A stretch of DNA of 64,000 nucleotides, taken from contig JAUIRK010000950.1 in assembly GCA_030549495.1 (NCBI GenBank), positions 1-64,000 of the forward strand, read 5' to 3'. Position 1 is the first letter of the stretch. Each line of letters starts with the position of its first letter. The notes beneath the pieces were generated by a model. The model worked only from the letters and a program-made list of their open reading frames with translations, had not been told where the DNA came from and ran no database searches. Shown piece by piece: positions 15,101 to 29,013 of the stretch. The position numbers were made by a program, and so were the translations under genes. The stretch is from Nectonema munidae. Lineage: Eukaryota; Nematomorpha; Nectonematoida; Nectonematidae.

Positions 15101-18100
15101 ACTTAGGAAGACTTTAAAATAGTGAAAATGTGAATGCTTCTTTTAATGGTAATGGTATTAACTAAGGACGACTTTAAAATAGGGAAAAATGTGAATGCTT
15201 TTTTGAGGGGAATCGTATTGTTAACTAAGGAAGATTTAAAATGGTATTGTTAACTTAGGAAGACTTTAAAATAGTGAAAATGTGAATGCTTCTTTTAATG
15301 GTAATGGTATTAACTAAGGACGACTTTAAAATAGGGAAAAATGTGAATGCTTTTTTGAGGGGAATCGTATTGTTAACTAAGGAAGTTTTAAAATGGTATT
15401 TTTCACTTAGAAAGACTTTAAAATAGTGAAAATGTGAATGCTTCTTTTAATGGTAATGGTATTAACTAAGGACGACTTTAAAATAGGGAAAAATGTGAAT
15501 GCTTTTTTGAGGGGAATCGTATTGTTAACTAAGGAAGATTTAAAATGGTATTGTTAACTTAGGAAGACTTTAAAATAGTGAAAATGTGAATGCTTCTTTT
15601 AATGGTAATGGTATTAACTAAGGACGACTTTAAAATAGGGAAAAATGTGAATGCTTTTTTGAGGGGAATCGTATTGTTAACTAAGGAAGATTTAAAATGG
15701 TATTGTTAACTTAGGAAGACTTTAAAATAGTGAAAATGTGAATGCTTCTTTTAATGGTAATGGTATTAACTAAGGACGACTTTAAAATAGGGAAAAATGT
15801 GAATGCTTTTTTGAGGGGAATCGTATTGTTAACTAAGGAAGATTTAAAATGGTATTGTTAACTTAGGAAGACTTTAAAATAGTGAACATGTGAATGCTTC
15901 TTTTAATGGTAATGGTATTAACTAAGGACGACTTTAAAATAGGTAAAAATGTGAATGCTTTTTTGAGGGGAATCGTATTGTTAACTAAGGAAGATTTAAA
16001 ATGGTATTGTTAACTTAGGAAGACTTTAAAATAGTGAAAATGTGAATGCTTCTTTTAATGGTAATGGTATTAACTAAGGACGACTTTAAAATAGGGAAAA
16101 ATGTGAATGCTTTTTTGAGGGGAATCGTATTGTTAACTAAGGAAGATTTAAAATGGTATTTTTAACTTAGAAAGACTTTAAAATAGTGAAAATGTGAATG
16201 CTTCTTTTAATGGTAATGGTATTAACTAAGGACGACTTTAAAATAGGGAAAAATGTGAATGCTTTTTTGAGGGGAATCGTATTGTTAACTAAGGAAGTTT
16301 TAAAATGGTATTTTTAACTTAGGAAGACTTTAAAATAGTGAAAATGTGAATGCTTCTTTTAATGGTAATGGTATTAACTAAGGACGACTTTAAAATAGGG
16401 AAAAATGTGAATGCTTTTTTGAGGGGAATCGTATTGTTAACTAAGGAAGATTTAAAATGGTATTGTTAACTTAGGAAGACTTTAAAATAGTGAAAATGTG
16501 AATGCTTCTTTTAATGGTAATGGTATTAACTAAGGACGACTTTAAAATAGGGAAAAATGTGAATGCTTTTTTGAGGGGAATCGTATTGTTAACTAAGGAA
16601 GATTTAAAATGGTATTTTTAACTTAGGAAGACTTTAAAATAGTGAAAATGTGAATGCTTCTTTTAATGGTAATGGTATTAACTAAGGACGACTTTAAAAT
16701 AGGGAAAAATGTGAATGCTTTTTTGAGGGGAATCGTATTGTTAACTAAGGAAGATTTAAAATGGTATTGTTAACTTAGGAAGACTTTAAAATAGTGAAAA
16801 TGTGAATGCTTCTTTTAATGGTAATGGTATTAACTAAGGACGACTTTAAAATAGGGAAAAATGTGAATGCTTTTTTGAGGGGAATCGTATTGTTAACTAA
16901 GGAAGATTTAAAATGGTATTGTTAACTTAGGAAGACTTTAAAATAGTGAAAATGTGAATGCTTCTTTTAATGGTAATGGTATTAACTAAGGACGACTTTA
17001 AAATAGGGAAAAATGTGAATGCTTTTTTGAGGGGAATCGTATTGTTAACTAAGGAAGTTTTAAAATGGTATTTTTCACTTAGAAAGACTTTAAAATAGTG
17101 AAAATGTGAATGCTTCTTTTAATGGTAATGGTATTAACTAAGGACGACTTTAAAATAGGGAAAAATGTGAATGCTTTTTTGAGGGGAATCGTATTGTTAA
17201 CTAAGGAAGTTTTAAAATGGTATTTTTCACTTAGAAAGACTTTAAAATAGTGAAAATGTGAATGCTTCTTTTAATGGTAATGGTATTAACTAAGGACGAC
17301 TTTAAAATAGGGAAAAATGTGAATGCTTTTTTGAGGGGAATCGTATTGTTAACTAAGGAAGTTTTAAAATGGTATTTTTCACTTAGAAAGACTTTAAAAT
17401 AGTGAAAATGTGAATGCTTCTTTTAATGGTAATGGTATTAACTAAGGACGACTTTAAAATAGGGAAAAATGTGAATGCTTTTTTGAGGGGAATCGTATTG
17501 TTAACTAAGGAAGATTTAAAATGGTATTGTTAACTTAGGAAGACTTTAAAATAGTGAAAATGTGAATGCTTCTTTTAATGGTAATGGTATTAACTAAGGA
17601 CGACTTTAAAATAGGGAAAAATGTGAATGCTTTTTTGAGGGGAATCGTATTGTTAACTAAGGAAGATTTAAAATGGTATTTTTCACTTAGAAAGACTTTA
17701 AAATAGTGAAAATGTGAATGCTTCTTTTAATGGTAATGGTATTAACTAAGGACGACTTTAAAATAGGGAAAAATGTGAATGCTTTTTTGAGGGGAATCGT
17801 ATTGTTAACTAAGGAAGATTTAAAATGGTATTGTTAACTTAGGAAGACTTTAAAATAGTGAAAATGTGAATGCTTCTTTTAATGGTAATGGTATTAACTA
17901 AGGACGACTTTAAAATAGGGAAAAATGTGAATGCTTTTTTGAGGGGAATCGTATTGTTAACTAAGGAAGATTTAAAATGGTATTGTTAACTTAGGAAGAC
18001 TTTAAAATAGTGAAAATGTGAATGCTTCTTTTAATGGTAATGGTATTAACTAAGGACGACTTTAAAATAGGGAAAAATGTGAATGCTTTTTTGAGGGGAA

Positions 18101-19904
18101 TCGTATTGTTAACTAAGGAAGATTTAAAATGGTATTGTTAACTTAGGAAGACTTTAAAATAGTGAAAATGTGAATGCTTCTTTTAATGGTAATGGTATTA
18201 ACTAAGGACGACTTTAAAATAGGGAAAAATGTGAATGCTTTTTTGAGGGGAATCGTATTGTTAACTAAGGAAGTTTTAAAATGGTATTTTTCACTTAGAA
18301 AGACTTTAAAATAGTGAAAATGTGAATGCTTCTTTTAATGGTAATGGTATTAACTAAGGACGACTTTAAAATAGGGAAAAATGTGAATGCTTTTTTGAGG
18401 GGAATCGTATTGTTAACTAAGGAAGATTTAAAATGGTATTGTTAACTTAGGAAGACTTTAAAATAGTGAAAATGTGAATGCTTCTTTTAATGGTAATGGT
18501 ATTAACTAAGGACGACTTTAAAATAGGGAAAAATGTGAATGCTTTTTTGAGGGGAATCGTATTGTTAACTAAGGAAGATTTAAAATGGTATTGTTAACTT
18601 AGGAAGACTTTAAAATAGTGAAAATGTGAATGCTTCTTTTAATGGTAATGGTATTAACTAAGGACGACTTTAAAATAGGGAAAAATGTGAATGCTTTTTT
18701 GAGGGGAATCGTATTGTTAACTAAGGAAGTTTTAAAATGGTATTTTTCACTTAGAAAGACTTTAAAATAGTGAAAATGTGAATGCTTCTTTTAATGGTAA
18801 TGGTATTAACTAAGGACGACTTTAAAATAGGGAAAAATGTGAATGCTTTTTTGAGGGGAATCGTATTGTTAACTAAGGAAGATTTAAAATGGTATTTTTC
18901 ACTTAGAAAGACTTTAAAATAGTGAAAATGTGAATGCTTCTTTTAATGGTAATGGTATTAACTAAGGACGACTTTAAAATAGGGAAAAATGTGAATGCTT
19001 TTTTGAGGGGAATCGTATTGTTAACTAAGGAAGTTTTAAAATGGTATTTTTCACTTAGAAAGACTTTAAAATAGTGAAAATGTGAATGCTTCTTTTAATG
19101 GTAATGGTATTAACTAAGGACGACTTTAAAATAGGGAAAAATGTGAATGCTTTTTTGAGGGGAATCGTATTGTTAACTAAGGAAGTTTTAAAATGGTATT
19201 GTTAACTTAGGAAGACTTTAAAATAGTGAAAATGTGAATGCTTCTTTTAATGGTAATGGTATTAACTAAGGACGACTTTAAAATAGGGAAAAATGTGAAT
19301 GCTTTTTTGAGGGGAATCGTATTGTTAACTAAGGAAGATTTAAAATGGTATTGTTAACTTAGGAAGACTTTAAAATAGTGAAAATGTGAATGCTTCTTTT
19401 AATGGTAATGGTATTAACTAAGGACGACTTTAAAATAGGGAAAAATGTGAATGCTTTTTTGAGGGGAATCGTATTGTTAACTAAGGAAGAAAGGAAGAGT
19501 TTTTGAAGGGGAATGGTATTTTTCACTTAGAAAGACTTTAAAATAGTGAAAATGTGAATGCTTCTTTTAATGGTAATGGTATTAACTAAGGACGACTTTA
19601 AAATAGGGAAAAATGTGAATGCTTTTTTGAGGGGAATCGTATTGTTAACTAAGGAAGTTTTAAAATGGTATTGTTAACTTAGGAAGACTTTAAAATAGTG
19701 AAAATGTGAATGCTTCTTTTAATGGTAATGGTATTAACTAAGGACGACTTTAAAATAGGGAAAAATGTGAATGCTTTTTTGAGGGGAATCGTATTGTTAA
19801 CTAAGGAAGATTTAAAATGGTATTGTTAACTTAGGAAGACTTTAAAATAGTGAAAATGTGAATGCTTCTTTTAATGGTAATGGTATTAACTAAGGACGAC
19901 TTTA

Positions 19905-19995
19905 AAATAGGGAAAACTGTGAAAGTTTTTTTAAGGGGAATCGTATTGTTAACTAAGGAAGATTTAAATAAAATGGTTTTGTGTAACTTAGAAAG
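19905..19995. repeat. Divergent edge-type satellite monomer
   Basis: S1 reads GGAAAACTGTGAAAG with a long T run, matching the terminal units near 27,800. The adjoining S2 is ATTTAAATAAAATGGTTTTG followed by TGTAACTTAG. It is flanked on both sides by ordinary near-identical 152-bp monomers. Confidence 0.7.
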
Positions 19996-21959
19996 ACTTT
20001 AAAATAGTGAAAATGTGAATGCTTCTTTTAATGGTAATGGTATTAACTAAGGACGACTTTAAAATAGGGAAAAATGTGAATGCTTTTTTGAGGGGAATCG
20101 TATTGTTAACTAAGGAAGTTTTAAAATGGTATTTTTCACTTAGAAAGACTTTAAAATAGTGAAAATGTGAATGCTTCTTTTAATGGTAATGGTATTAACT
20201 AAGGACGACTTTAAAATAGGGAAAAATGTGAATGCTTTTTTGAGGGGAATCGTATTGTTAACTAAGGAAGATTTAAAATGGTATTGTTAACTTAGGAAGA
20301 CTTTAAAATAGTGAAAATGTGAATGCTTCTTTTAATGGTAATGGTATTAACTAAGGACGACTTTAAAATAGGGAAAAATGTGAATGCTTTTTTGAGGGGA
20401 ATCGTATTGTTAACTAAGGAAGACTTAAATAAGGAAAAAATGAATGCTTTTTGAAGGGGAATGGTATTTTTAACTTAGAAAGACTTTAAAATAGTGAAAA
20501 TGTGAATGCTTCTTTTAATGGTAATGGTATTAACTAAGGACGACTTTAAAATAGGGAAAAATGTGAATGCTTTTTTGAGGGGAATCGTATTGTTAACTAA
20601 GGAAGTTTTAAAATGGTATTTTTCACTTAGGAAGACTTTAAAATAGTGAAAATGTGAATGCTTCTTTTAATGGTAATGGTATTAACTAAGGACGACTTTA
20701 AAATAGGGAAAAATGTGAATGCTTTTTTGAGGGGAATCGTATTGTTAACTAAGGAAGTTTTAAAATGGTATTTTTCACTTAGAAAGACTTTAAAATAGTG
20801 AAAATGTGAATGCTTCTTTTAATGGTAATGGTATTAACTAAGGACGACTTTAAAATAGGGAAAAATGTGAATGCTTTTTTGAGGGGAATCGTATTGTTAA
20901 CTAAGGAAGATTTAAAATGGTATTGTTAACTTAGGAAGACTTTAAAATAGTGAAAATGTGAATGCTTCTTTTAATGGTAATGGTATTAACTAAGGACGAC
21001 TTTAAAATAGGGAAAAATGTGAATGCTTTTTTGAGGGGAATCGTATTGTTAACTAAGGAAGATTTAAAATGGTATTGTTAACTTAGGAAGACTTTAAAAT
21101 AGTGAAAATGTGAATGCTTCTTTTAATGGTAATGGTATTAACTAAGGACGACTTTAAAATAGGGAAAAATGTGAATGCTTTTTTGAGGGGAATCGTATTG
21201 TTAACTAAGGAAGATTTAAAATGGTATTGTTAACTTAGGAAGACTTTAAAATAGTGAAAATGTGAATGCTTCTTTTAATGGTAATGGTATTAACTAAGGA
21301 CGACTTTAAAATAGGGAAAAATGTGAATGCTTTTTTGAGGGGAATCGTATTGTTAACTAAGGAAGTTTTAAAATGGTATTTTTAACTTAGAAAGACTTTA
21401 AAATAGTGAAAATGTGAATGCTTCTTTTAATGGTAATGGTATTAACTAAGGACGACTTTAAAATAGGGAAAAATGTGAATGCTTTTTTGAGGGGAATCGT
21501 ATTGTTAACTAAGGAAGATTTAAAATGGTATTGTTAACTTAGGAAGACTTTAAAATAGTGAAAATGTGAATGCTTCTTTTAATGGTAATGGTATTAACTA
21601 AGGACGACTTTAAAATAGGGAAAAATGTGAATGCTTTTTTGAGGGGAATCGTATTGTTAACTAAGGAAGTTTTAAAATGGTATTTTTCACTTAGAAAGAC
21701 TTTAAAATAGTGAAAATGTGAATGCTTCTTTTAATGGTAATGGTATTAACTAAGGACGACTTTAAAATAGGGAAAAATGTGAATGCTTTTTTGAGGGGAA
21801 TCGTATTGTTAACTAAGGAAGATTTAAAATGGTATTGTTAACTTAGGAAGACTTTAAAATAGTGAAAATGTGAATGCTTCTTTTAATGGTAATGGTATTA
21901 ACTAAGGACGACTTTAAAATAGGGAAAAATGTGAATGCTTTTTTGAGGGGAATCGTATT

Positions 21960-24900
21960 GTTAACTAAGGAAGATTTAAATAAGGAAAAAGAGGAGGGGA
22001 TGGTATTTTTCACTTAGAAAGACTTTAAAATAGTGAAAATGTGAATGCTTCTTTTAATGGTAATGGTATTAACTAAGGACGACTTTAAAATAGGGAAAAA
22101 TGTGAATGCTTTTTTGAGGGGAATCGTATTGTTAACTAAGGAAGTTTTAAAATGGTATTTTTAACTTAGGAAGACTTTAAAATAGTGAAAATGTGAATGC
22201 TTCTTTTAATGGTAATGGTATTAACTAAGGACGACTTTAAAATAGGGAAAAATGTGAATGCTTTTTTGAGGGGAATCGTATTGTTAACTAAGGAAGATTT
22301 AAAATGGTATTGTTAACTTAGGAAGACTTTAAAATAGTGAAAATGTGAATGCTTCTTTTAATGGTAATGGTATTAACTAAGGACGACTTTAAAATAGGGA
22401 AAAATGTGAATGCTTTTTTGAGGGGAATCGTATTGTTAACTAAGGAAGATTTAAATAAGGAAAAAATGAAGTTTGAAGGGGAATGGTATTTTTCACTTAG
22501 AAAGACTTTAAAATAATGAAAATGTGAATGCTTCTTTTAATGGTAATGGTATTAACTAAGGACGACTTTAAAATAGGGAAAAATGTGAATGCTTTTTTGA
22601 GGGGAATCGTATTGTTAACTAAGGAAGTTTTAAAATGGTATTTTTCACTTAGGAAGACTTTAAAATAGTGAAAATGTGAATGCTTCTTTTAATGGTAATG
22701 GTATTAACTAAGGACGACTTTAAAATAGGGAAAAATGTGAATGCTTTTTTGAGGGGAATCGTATTGTTAACTAAGGAAGATTTAAAATGGTATTGTTAAC
22801 TTAGGAAGACTTTAAAATAGTGAAAATGTGAATGCTTCTTTTAATGGTAATGGTATTAACTAAGGACGACTTTAAAATAGGGAAAAATGTGAATGCTTTT
22901 TTGAGGGGAATCGTATTGTTAACTAAGGAAGATTTAAAAAAAATGTGGGGAATGGTATTTTTCACTTAGAAAGACTTTAAAATAGTGAAAATGTGAATGC
23001 TTCTTTTAATGGTAATGGTATTAACTAAGGACGACTTTAAAATAGGGAAAAATGTGAATGCTTTTTTGAGGGGAATCGTATTGTTAACTAAGGAAGATTT
23101 AAAATGGTATTGTTAACTTAGGAAGACTTTAAAATAGTGAAAATGTGAATGCTTCTTTTAATGGTAATGGTATTAACTAAGGACGACTTTAAAATAGGGA
23201 AAAATGTGAATGCTTTTTTGAGGGGAATCGTATTGTTAACTAAGGAAGATTTAAATAAGGAAAAATATGAATGCTTTTTGAAGGGGAATGGTATTTTTCA
23301 CTTAGAAAGACTTTAAAATAATGAAAATGTGAATGCTTCTTTTAATGGTAATGGTATTAACTAAGGACGACTTTTAAATAGGGAAAAATGTGAATGCTTT
23401 TTTGAGGGGAATCGTATTGTTAACTAAGGAAGTTTTAAAATGGTATTTTTCACTTAGGAAGACTTTAAAATAGTGAAAATGTGAATGCTTCTTTTAATGG
23501 TAATGGTATTAACTAAGGACGACTTTAAAATAGGGAAAAATGTGAATGCTTTTTTGAGGGGAATCGTATTGTTAACTAAGGAAGTTTTAAAATGGTATTG
23601 TTAACTTAGGAAGACTTTAAAATAGTGAAAATGTGAATGCTTCTTTTAATGGTAATGGTATTAACTAAGGACGACTTTTAAATAGGGAAAAATGTGAATG
23701 CTTTTTTGAGGGGAATCGTATTGTTAACTAAGGAAGATTTAAATAAGGAAAAATATGAATGCTTTTTGAAAGGGAATGGTATTTTTCACTTAGAAAGACT
23801 TTAAAATAATGAAAATGTGAATGCTTCTTTTAATGGTAATGGTATTAACTAAGGACGACTTTAAAATAGGGAAAAATGTGAATGCTTTTTTGAGGGGAAT
23901 CGTATTGTTAACTAAGGAAGACTTTAATAAGGAAAAATATGAATGTTTTTTAAGGGGAATGGTATTTTTCACTTAGAAAGACTTTAAAATAATGAAAATG
24001 TGAATGCTTCTTTTAATGGTAATGGTATTAACTAAGGACGACTTTAAAATAGGGAAAAATGTGAATGCTTTTTTGAGGGGAATCGTATTGTTAACTAAGG
24101 AAGTTTTAAAATGGTATTTTTCACTTAGGAAGAGTTTAAAATAGTGAAAATGTGAATGCTTCTTTTAATGGTAATGGTATTAACTAAGGACGACTTTAAA
24201 ATAGGTAAAAATGTGAATGCTTTTTTGAGGGGAATCGTATTGTTAACTAAGGAAGATTTAAAATGGTATTGTTAACTTAGGAAGACTTTAAAATAGTGAA
24301 AATGTGAATGCTTCTTTTAATGGTAATGGTATTAACTAAGGACGACTTTAAAATAGGTAAAAATGTGAATGCTTTTTTGAGGGGAATTGTATTGTTAACT
24401 AAGGAAGATTTAAAATGGTATTGTTAACTTAGGAAGACTTTAAAATAGTGAAAATGTGAATGCTTCTTTTAATGGTAATGGTATTAACTAAGGACGACTT
24501 TAAAATAGGGAAAAATGTGAATGCTTTTTTGAGGGGAATCGTATTGTTAACTAAGGAAGTTTTAAAATGGTATTTTTCACTTAGGAAGACTTTAAAATAG
24601 TGAAAATGTGAATGCTTCTTTTAATGGTAATGGTATTAACTAAGGACGACTTTAAAATAGGGAAAAATGTGAATGCTTTTTTGAGGGGAATCGTATTGTT
24701 AACTAAGGAAGATTTAAAATGGTATTGTTAACTTAGGAAGACTTTAAAATAGTGAAAATGTGAATGCTTCTTTTAATGGTAATGGTATTAACTAAGGACG
24801 ACTTTAAAATAGGGAAAAATGTGAATGCTTTTTTGAGGGGAATCGTATTGTTAACTAAGGAAGTTTTAAAATGGTATTTTTCACTTAGAAAGACTTTAAA

Positions 24901-27879
24901 ATAGTGAAAATGTGAATGCTTCTTTTAATGGTAATGGTATTAACTAAGGACGACTTTAAAATAGGGAAAAATGTGAATGCTTTTTTGAGGGGAATCGTAT
25001 TGTTAACTAAGGAAGACTTAAATAAGGAAAAATATGAATGCTTTTTGAAGGGGAATGGTATTTTTCACTTAGAAAGACTTTAAAATAATGAAAATGTGAA
25101 TGCTTCTTTTAATGGTAATGGTATTAACTAAGGACGACTTTAAAATAGTGAAAAATGTGAATGCTTTTTTGAGGGGAATCGTATTGTTAACTAAGGAAGT
25201 TTTAAAATGGTATTTTTCACTTAGGAAGACTTTAAAATAGTGAAAATGTGAATGCTTCTTTTAATGGTAATGGTATTAACTAAGGACGACTTTAAAATAG
25301 GGAAAAATGTGAATGCTTTTTTGAGGGGAATCGTATTGTTAACTAAGGAAGATTTAAAATGGTATTGTTAACTTAGGAAGACTTTAAAATAGTGAAAATG
25401 TGAATGCTTCTTTTAATGGTAATGGTATTAACTAAGGACGACTTTAAAATAGGGAAAAATGTGAATGCTTTTTTGAGGGGAATCGTATTGTTAACTAAGG
25501 AAGATTTAAAATGGTATTGTTAACTTAGGAAGACTTTAAAATAGTGAAAATGTGAATGCTTCTTTTAATGGTAATGGTATTAACTAAGGACGACTTTAAA
25601 ATAGGGAAAAATGTGAATGCTTTTTTGAGGGGAATCGTATTGTTAACTAAGGAAGTTTTAAAATGGTATTTTTCACTTAGAAAGACTTTAAAATAGTGAA
25701 AATGTGAATGCTTCTTTTAATGGTAATGGTATTAACTAAGGACGACTTTAAAATAGGGAAAAATGTGAATGCTTTTTTGAGGGGAATCGTATTGTTAACT
25801 AAGGAAGACTTAAATAAGGAAAAATATGAATTCTTTTTGAAGGGGAATGGTATTTTTCACTTAGAAAGACTTTAAAATAATGAAAATGTGAATGCTTCTT
25901 TTAATGGTAATGGTATTAACTAAGGACGACTTTAAAATAGGGAAAAATGTGAATGCTTTTTTGAGGGGAATCGTATTGTTAACTAAGGAAGACTTAAATA
26001 AGGAAAAATATGAATGCTTTTTGAAGGGGAATGGTATTTTTCACTTAGAAAGACTTTAAAATAATGAAAATGTGAATGCTTCTTTTAATGGTAATGGTAT
26101 TAACTAAGGACGACTTTAAAATAGGGAAAAATGTGAATGCTTTTTTGAGGGGAATCGTATTGTTAACTAAGGAAGTTTTTTAAAATGGTATTTTTCACTT
26201 AGGAAGACTTTAAAATAGTGAAAATGTGAATGCTTCTTTTAATGGTAATGGTATTAACTAAGGACGACTTTAAAATAGGGAAAAATGTGAATGCTTTTTT
26301 GAGGGGAATCGTATTGTTAACTAAGGAAGATTTAAAAAGGAAAATGACTTTTGAAAGGGAATGGTATTTTTCACTTAGAAAGACTTTAAAATAGTGAAAA
26401 TGTGAATGCTTCTTTTAATGGTAATGGTATTAACTAAGGACGACTTTAAAATAGGGAAAAATGTGAATGCTTTTTTGAGGGGAATCGTATTGTTAACTAA
26501 GGAAGATTTAAATAAGGAAAAATATGAATGCTTTTTGAAAGGGAATGGTATTTTTCACTTAGAAAGACTTTAAAATAGTGAAAATGTGAATGCTTCTTTT
26601 AATGGTAATGGTATTAACTAAGGACGACTTTAAAATAGGGAAAAATGTGAATGCTTTTTTGAGGGGAATCGTATTGTTAACTAAGGAAGACTTAAATAAG
26701 GAAAAATATGAATGCTTTTTGAAGGGGAATGGTATTTTTCACTTAGAAAGACTTTAAAATAATGAAAATGTGAATGCTTCTTTTAATGGTAATGGTATTA
26801 ACTAAGGACGACTTTAAAATAGGGAAAAATGTGAATGCTTTTTTGAGGGGAATCGTATTGTTAACTAAGGAAGTTTTAAAATGGTATTGTTCACTTAGGA
26901 AGACTTTAAAATAGTGAAAATGTGAATGCTTCTTTTAATGGTAATGGTATTAACTAAGGACGACTTTAAAATAGGGAAAAATGTGAATGCTTTTTTGAGG
27001 GGAATCGTATTGTTAACTAAGGAAGATTTAAATAAGGAAAAATATGAATGCTTTTTGAAAGGGAATGGTATTTTTCACTTAGAAAGACTTTAAAATAATG
27101 AAAATGTGAATGCTTCTTTTAATGGTAATGGTATTAACTAAGGACGACTTTAAAATAGGGAAAAATGTGAATGCTTTTTTGAGGGGAATCGTATTGTTAA
27201 CTAAGGAAGACTTAAATAAGGAAAAATATGAATGCTTTTTGAAGGGGAATGGTATTTTTCACTTAGAAAGACTTTAAAATAATGAAAATGTGAATGCTTC
27301 TTTTAATGGTAATGGTATTAACTAAGGACGACTTTAAAATAGGGAAAAATGTGAATGCTTTTTTGAGGGGAATCGTATTGTTAACTAAGGAAGTTTTAAA
27401 ATGGTATTTTTCACTTAGAAAGACTTTAAAATAGTGAAAATGTGAATGCTTCTTTTAATGGTAATGGTATTAACTAAGGACGACTTTAAAATAGGGAAAA
27501 ATGTGAATGCTTTTTTGAGGGGAATCGTATTGTTAACTAAGGAAGATTTAAAATGGTATTGTTAACTTAGAAAGACTTTAAAATAGTGAAAATGTGAATG
27601 CTTCTTTTAATGGTAATGGTATTAACTAAGGACGACTTTAAAATAGGGAAAAATGTGAAAGTTTTTTTAAGGGGAATCGTATTGTTAACTAAGGAAGACT
27701 TAAATAAGGAAAAATATGAATGCTTTTTGAAAGGGAATGGTATTTTTCATGAATGCTTCTTTTAATGGGAATGGTATTAACTAAGGACGACTTTAAAATA
27801 GGGAAAACTGTGAAAGTTTTTTTTAGGGGAATCGTATTGTTAACTAAGGAAGACTTAAATAAGGAAAATATGAATTTTT
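21960..27879. repeat. Right flank of the satellite, enriched in 185-bp long monomers
   Basis: Most full-length S2 subunits (AATAAGGAAAAATATGAATG followed by a CTTTTTGAA-type stretch) lie here, near 23,250, 23,740, 23,925, 25,015, 25,805, 25,985, 26,510, 26,695, 27,030, 27,210, 27,700 and 27,850. In the preceding 22 kb I find only a few, near 1,730, 4,070 and 20,425. The spacing of flanking markers at 26,638 and 26,823 gives a 185-bp period. Long monomers carry the CACTTAGAAAG version of S2 and often AATAATG before S3. Array edges commonly keep older variants, so the long form is probably ancestral. Confidence 0.85.
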
Positions 27880-28490
27880 TTGAACGAATGTGATTCTCGC
27901 ATCATTTATTCTATAGAGGCTTCCTTATCTGCATATATTCCAAAAAAGCATGCCAAGCGAAACTTTAAGGTTGTCTACATTCTTTCCTCCCAACACAGAA
28001 AGAAGGTAGAAACAAGTTCTATCTCCTGCAAACCAGAACCTTTGCTTGAATATAATAAATTCAAAAGTGGCGTTGATGTGGGGAACAGAATGCTCAAACA
28101 GTATAGAAGCTATAAACCCTGGAGAAGATGGACAAGGTGTGTGTTTAGCAACTACCTTGATATCGCATGCCTCAATTCTTTCATCATCGCCCAGTTCAAT
28201 GCTCCTGAAGAATTTCCATCTGTGAGAAGTAGTTGAAGGAAAGTCTTCATAAAAAAACTTTCTCTACTTCTCAGCGAAGAATCAATGAAAGTGAGGGCTG
28301 CAGCCTCCAACATGAACTTGAAAACAATCACACTCTTGAGCTATTACGGGTTTTTTCCAAACTTTGCACCATAAACTACAAATTTTCGAGGATTCTGTTC
28401 TTTGTGTCTACCCAAAAAAAGTAGAACAAGAAAATGCAAAAAAATGTTTTTTATCAATATGTAAGAATCATTCAGACTTTTTTTTATCAT
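27880..28490 (+). pseudogene. piggyBac transposase relic, C-terminal half
   Basis: The open frame from 27,880 to 28,236 starts at TTG, not ATG, because it begins in mid-gene right at the satellite edge. It contains SLSAYIPKKHA, VYILSSQH, GVDVGNRM (with the third acidic residue of the piggyBac catalytic set) and FSNYLDIA. By eye it is about 60 percent identical to residues in the element at 51,821-54,965. After a frameshift near 28,236 the homology continues (FIKKLSLLLSEESMKVRA, then LLSYYG) to a stop near 28,378. A cysteine-rich C-terminal domain (CSLC, RKCKKC, ICKNHS across another frame break) is readable to about 28,480. The N-terminal half and both transposon ends are absent. It is certainly non-functional and is clearly the same family as the larger copy, but not a recent duplicate of it. 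Confidence 0.88.
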
Positions 28491-29013
28491 AATTGTACAT
28501 AAACTTCTGCTTGTACATAAATTTGTGGTTCTTTTTAGAAGCTCTGCTAATAAATTTTATTAAAAGTGATTATTGTATTTTTTAATTTGTATAAAACATC
28601 AACCCAAAAAGATTTTTTTGCTATTTTACCTGTCTAAATATGTTTGTTTCTTGGAAATAAGAAAACTGGTAAGATAAAAAAATATTTTTTTGCAAAGATA
28701 ATATTGAATAACAAAATAAATGATAGCTAAACATTTTGAATGAAAAAAAGAGATAATCTTTGAAGTTCATAAAACAATAAACAGAATTTTCAAAGAATTG
28801 ACACAGAAACAAAGTAGGAACTCTTTTGTGCATTTCGCTATATAAGAACAAAAATAAAGGAATTATTTTAGTTAAACTTGTTTTTCAGAAAGTAGAGATT
28901 TATTTGAAAATTTACATATATATTTTTTGATACATAATGGGAAAATTTTTTGTAATTTGCTTTTGAAAATATATGTGGAATAAATTACCATAGACCCGTA
29001 GTGCGAAGGTTCT
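28491..29013. other. AT-rich spacer
   Basis: It is strongly AT-rich, with T and A runs and no frame that resembles a protein. It may be the decayed 3' untranslated part of the adjoining piggyBac relic, but no TTAA-flanked terminus is recognisable. Confidence 0.5.

Larger units (their letters stand above)
1..27879. repeat. Satellite DNA array, 152-bp monomer with a 185-bp variant
   Basis: Head-to-tail repeats fill the whole stretch; successive copies of the same marker lie 152 bp apart (for example at 4441, 4593 and 4745), giving about 180 monomers. Each monomer splits into three related subunits: S1 (~60 bp, starts GGAAAAATGTGAATGC), S2 (~32 bp, starts GGTATTGTTAAC) and S3 (~60 bp, starts TGAAAATGTGAATGC). 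All end in a form of the GACTTTAAAATAG motif, so the monomer arose from a ~60-bp unit by triplication with partial loss in the middle copy. A 185-bp form keeps the missing 33 bp of S2. Copies are nearly identical, which implies recent homogenisation. Neither 152 nor 185 is divisible by three and stops abound, so it is not coding. The left end lies outside the window. A centromeric or heterochromatic location is possible but is not shown by the sequence. Confidence 0.98.

Noticed and set aside
1-27879. CRISPR-like regular array
   Set aside because: There are no unique spacers between repeats; it is a head-to-tail satellite in a eukaryotic context.
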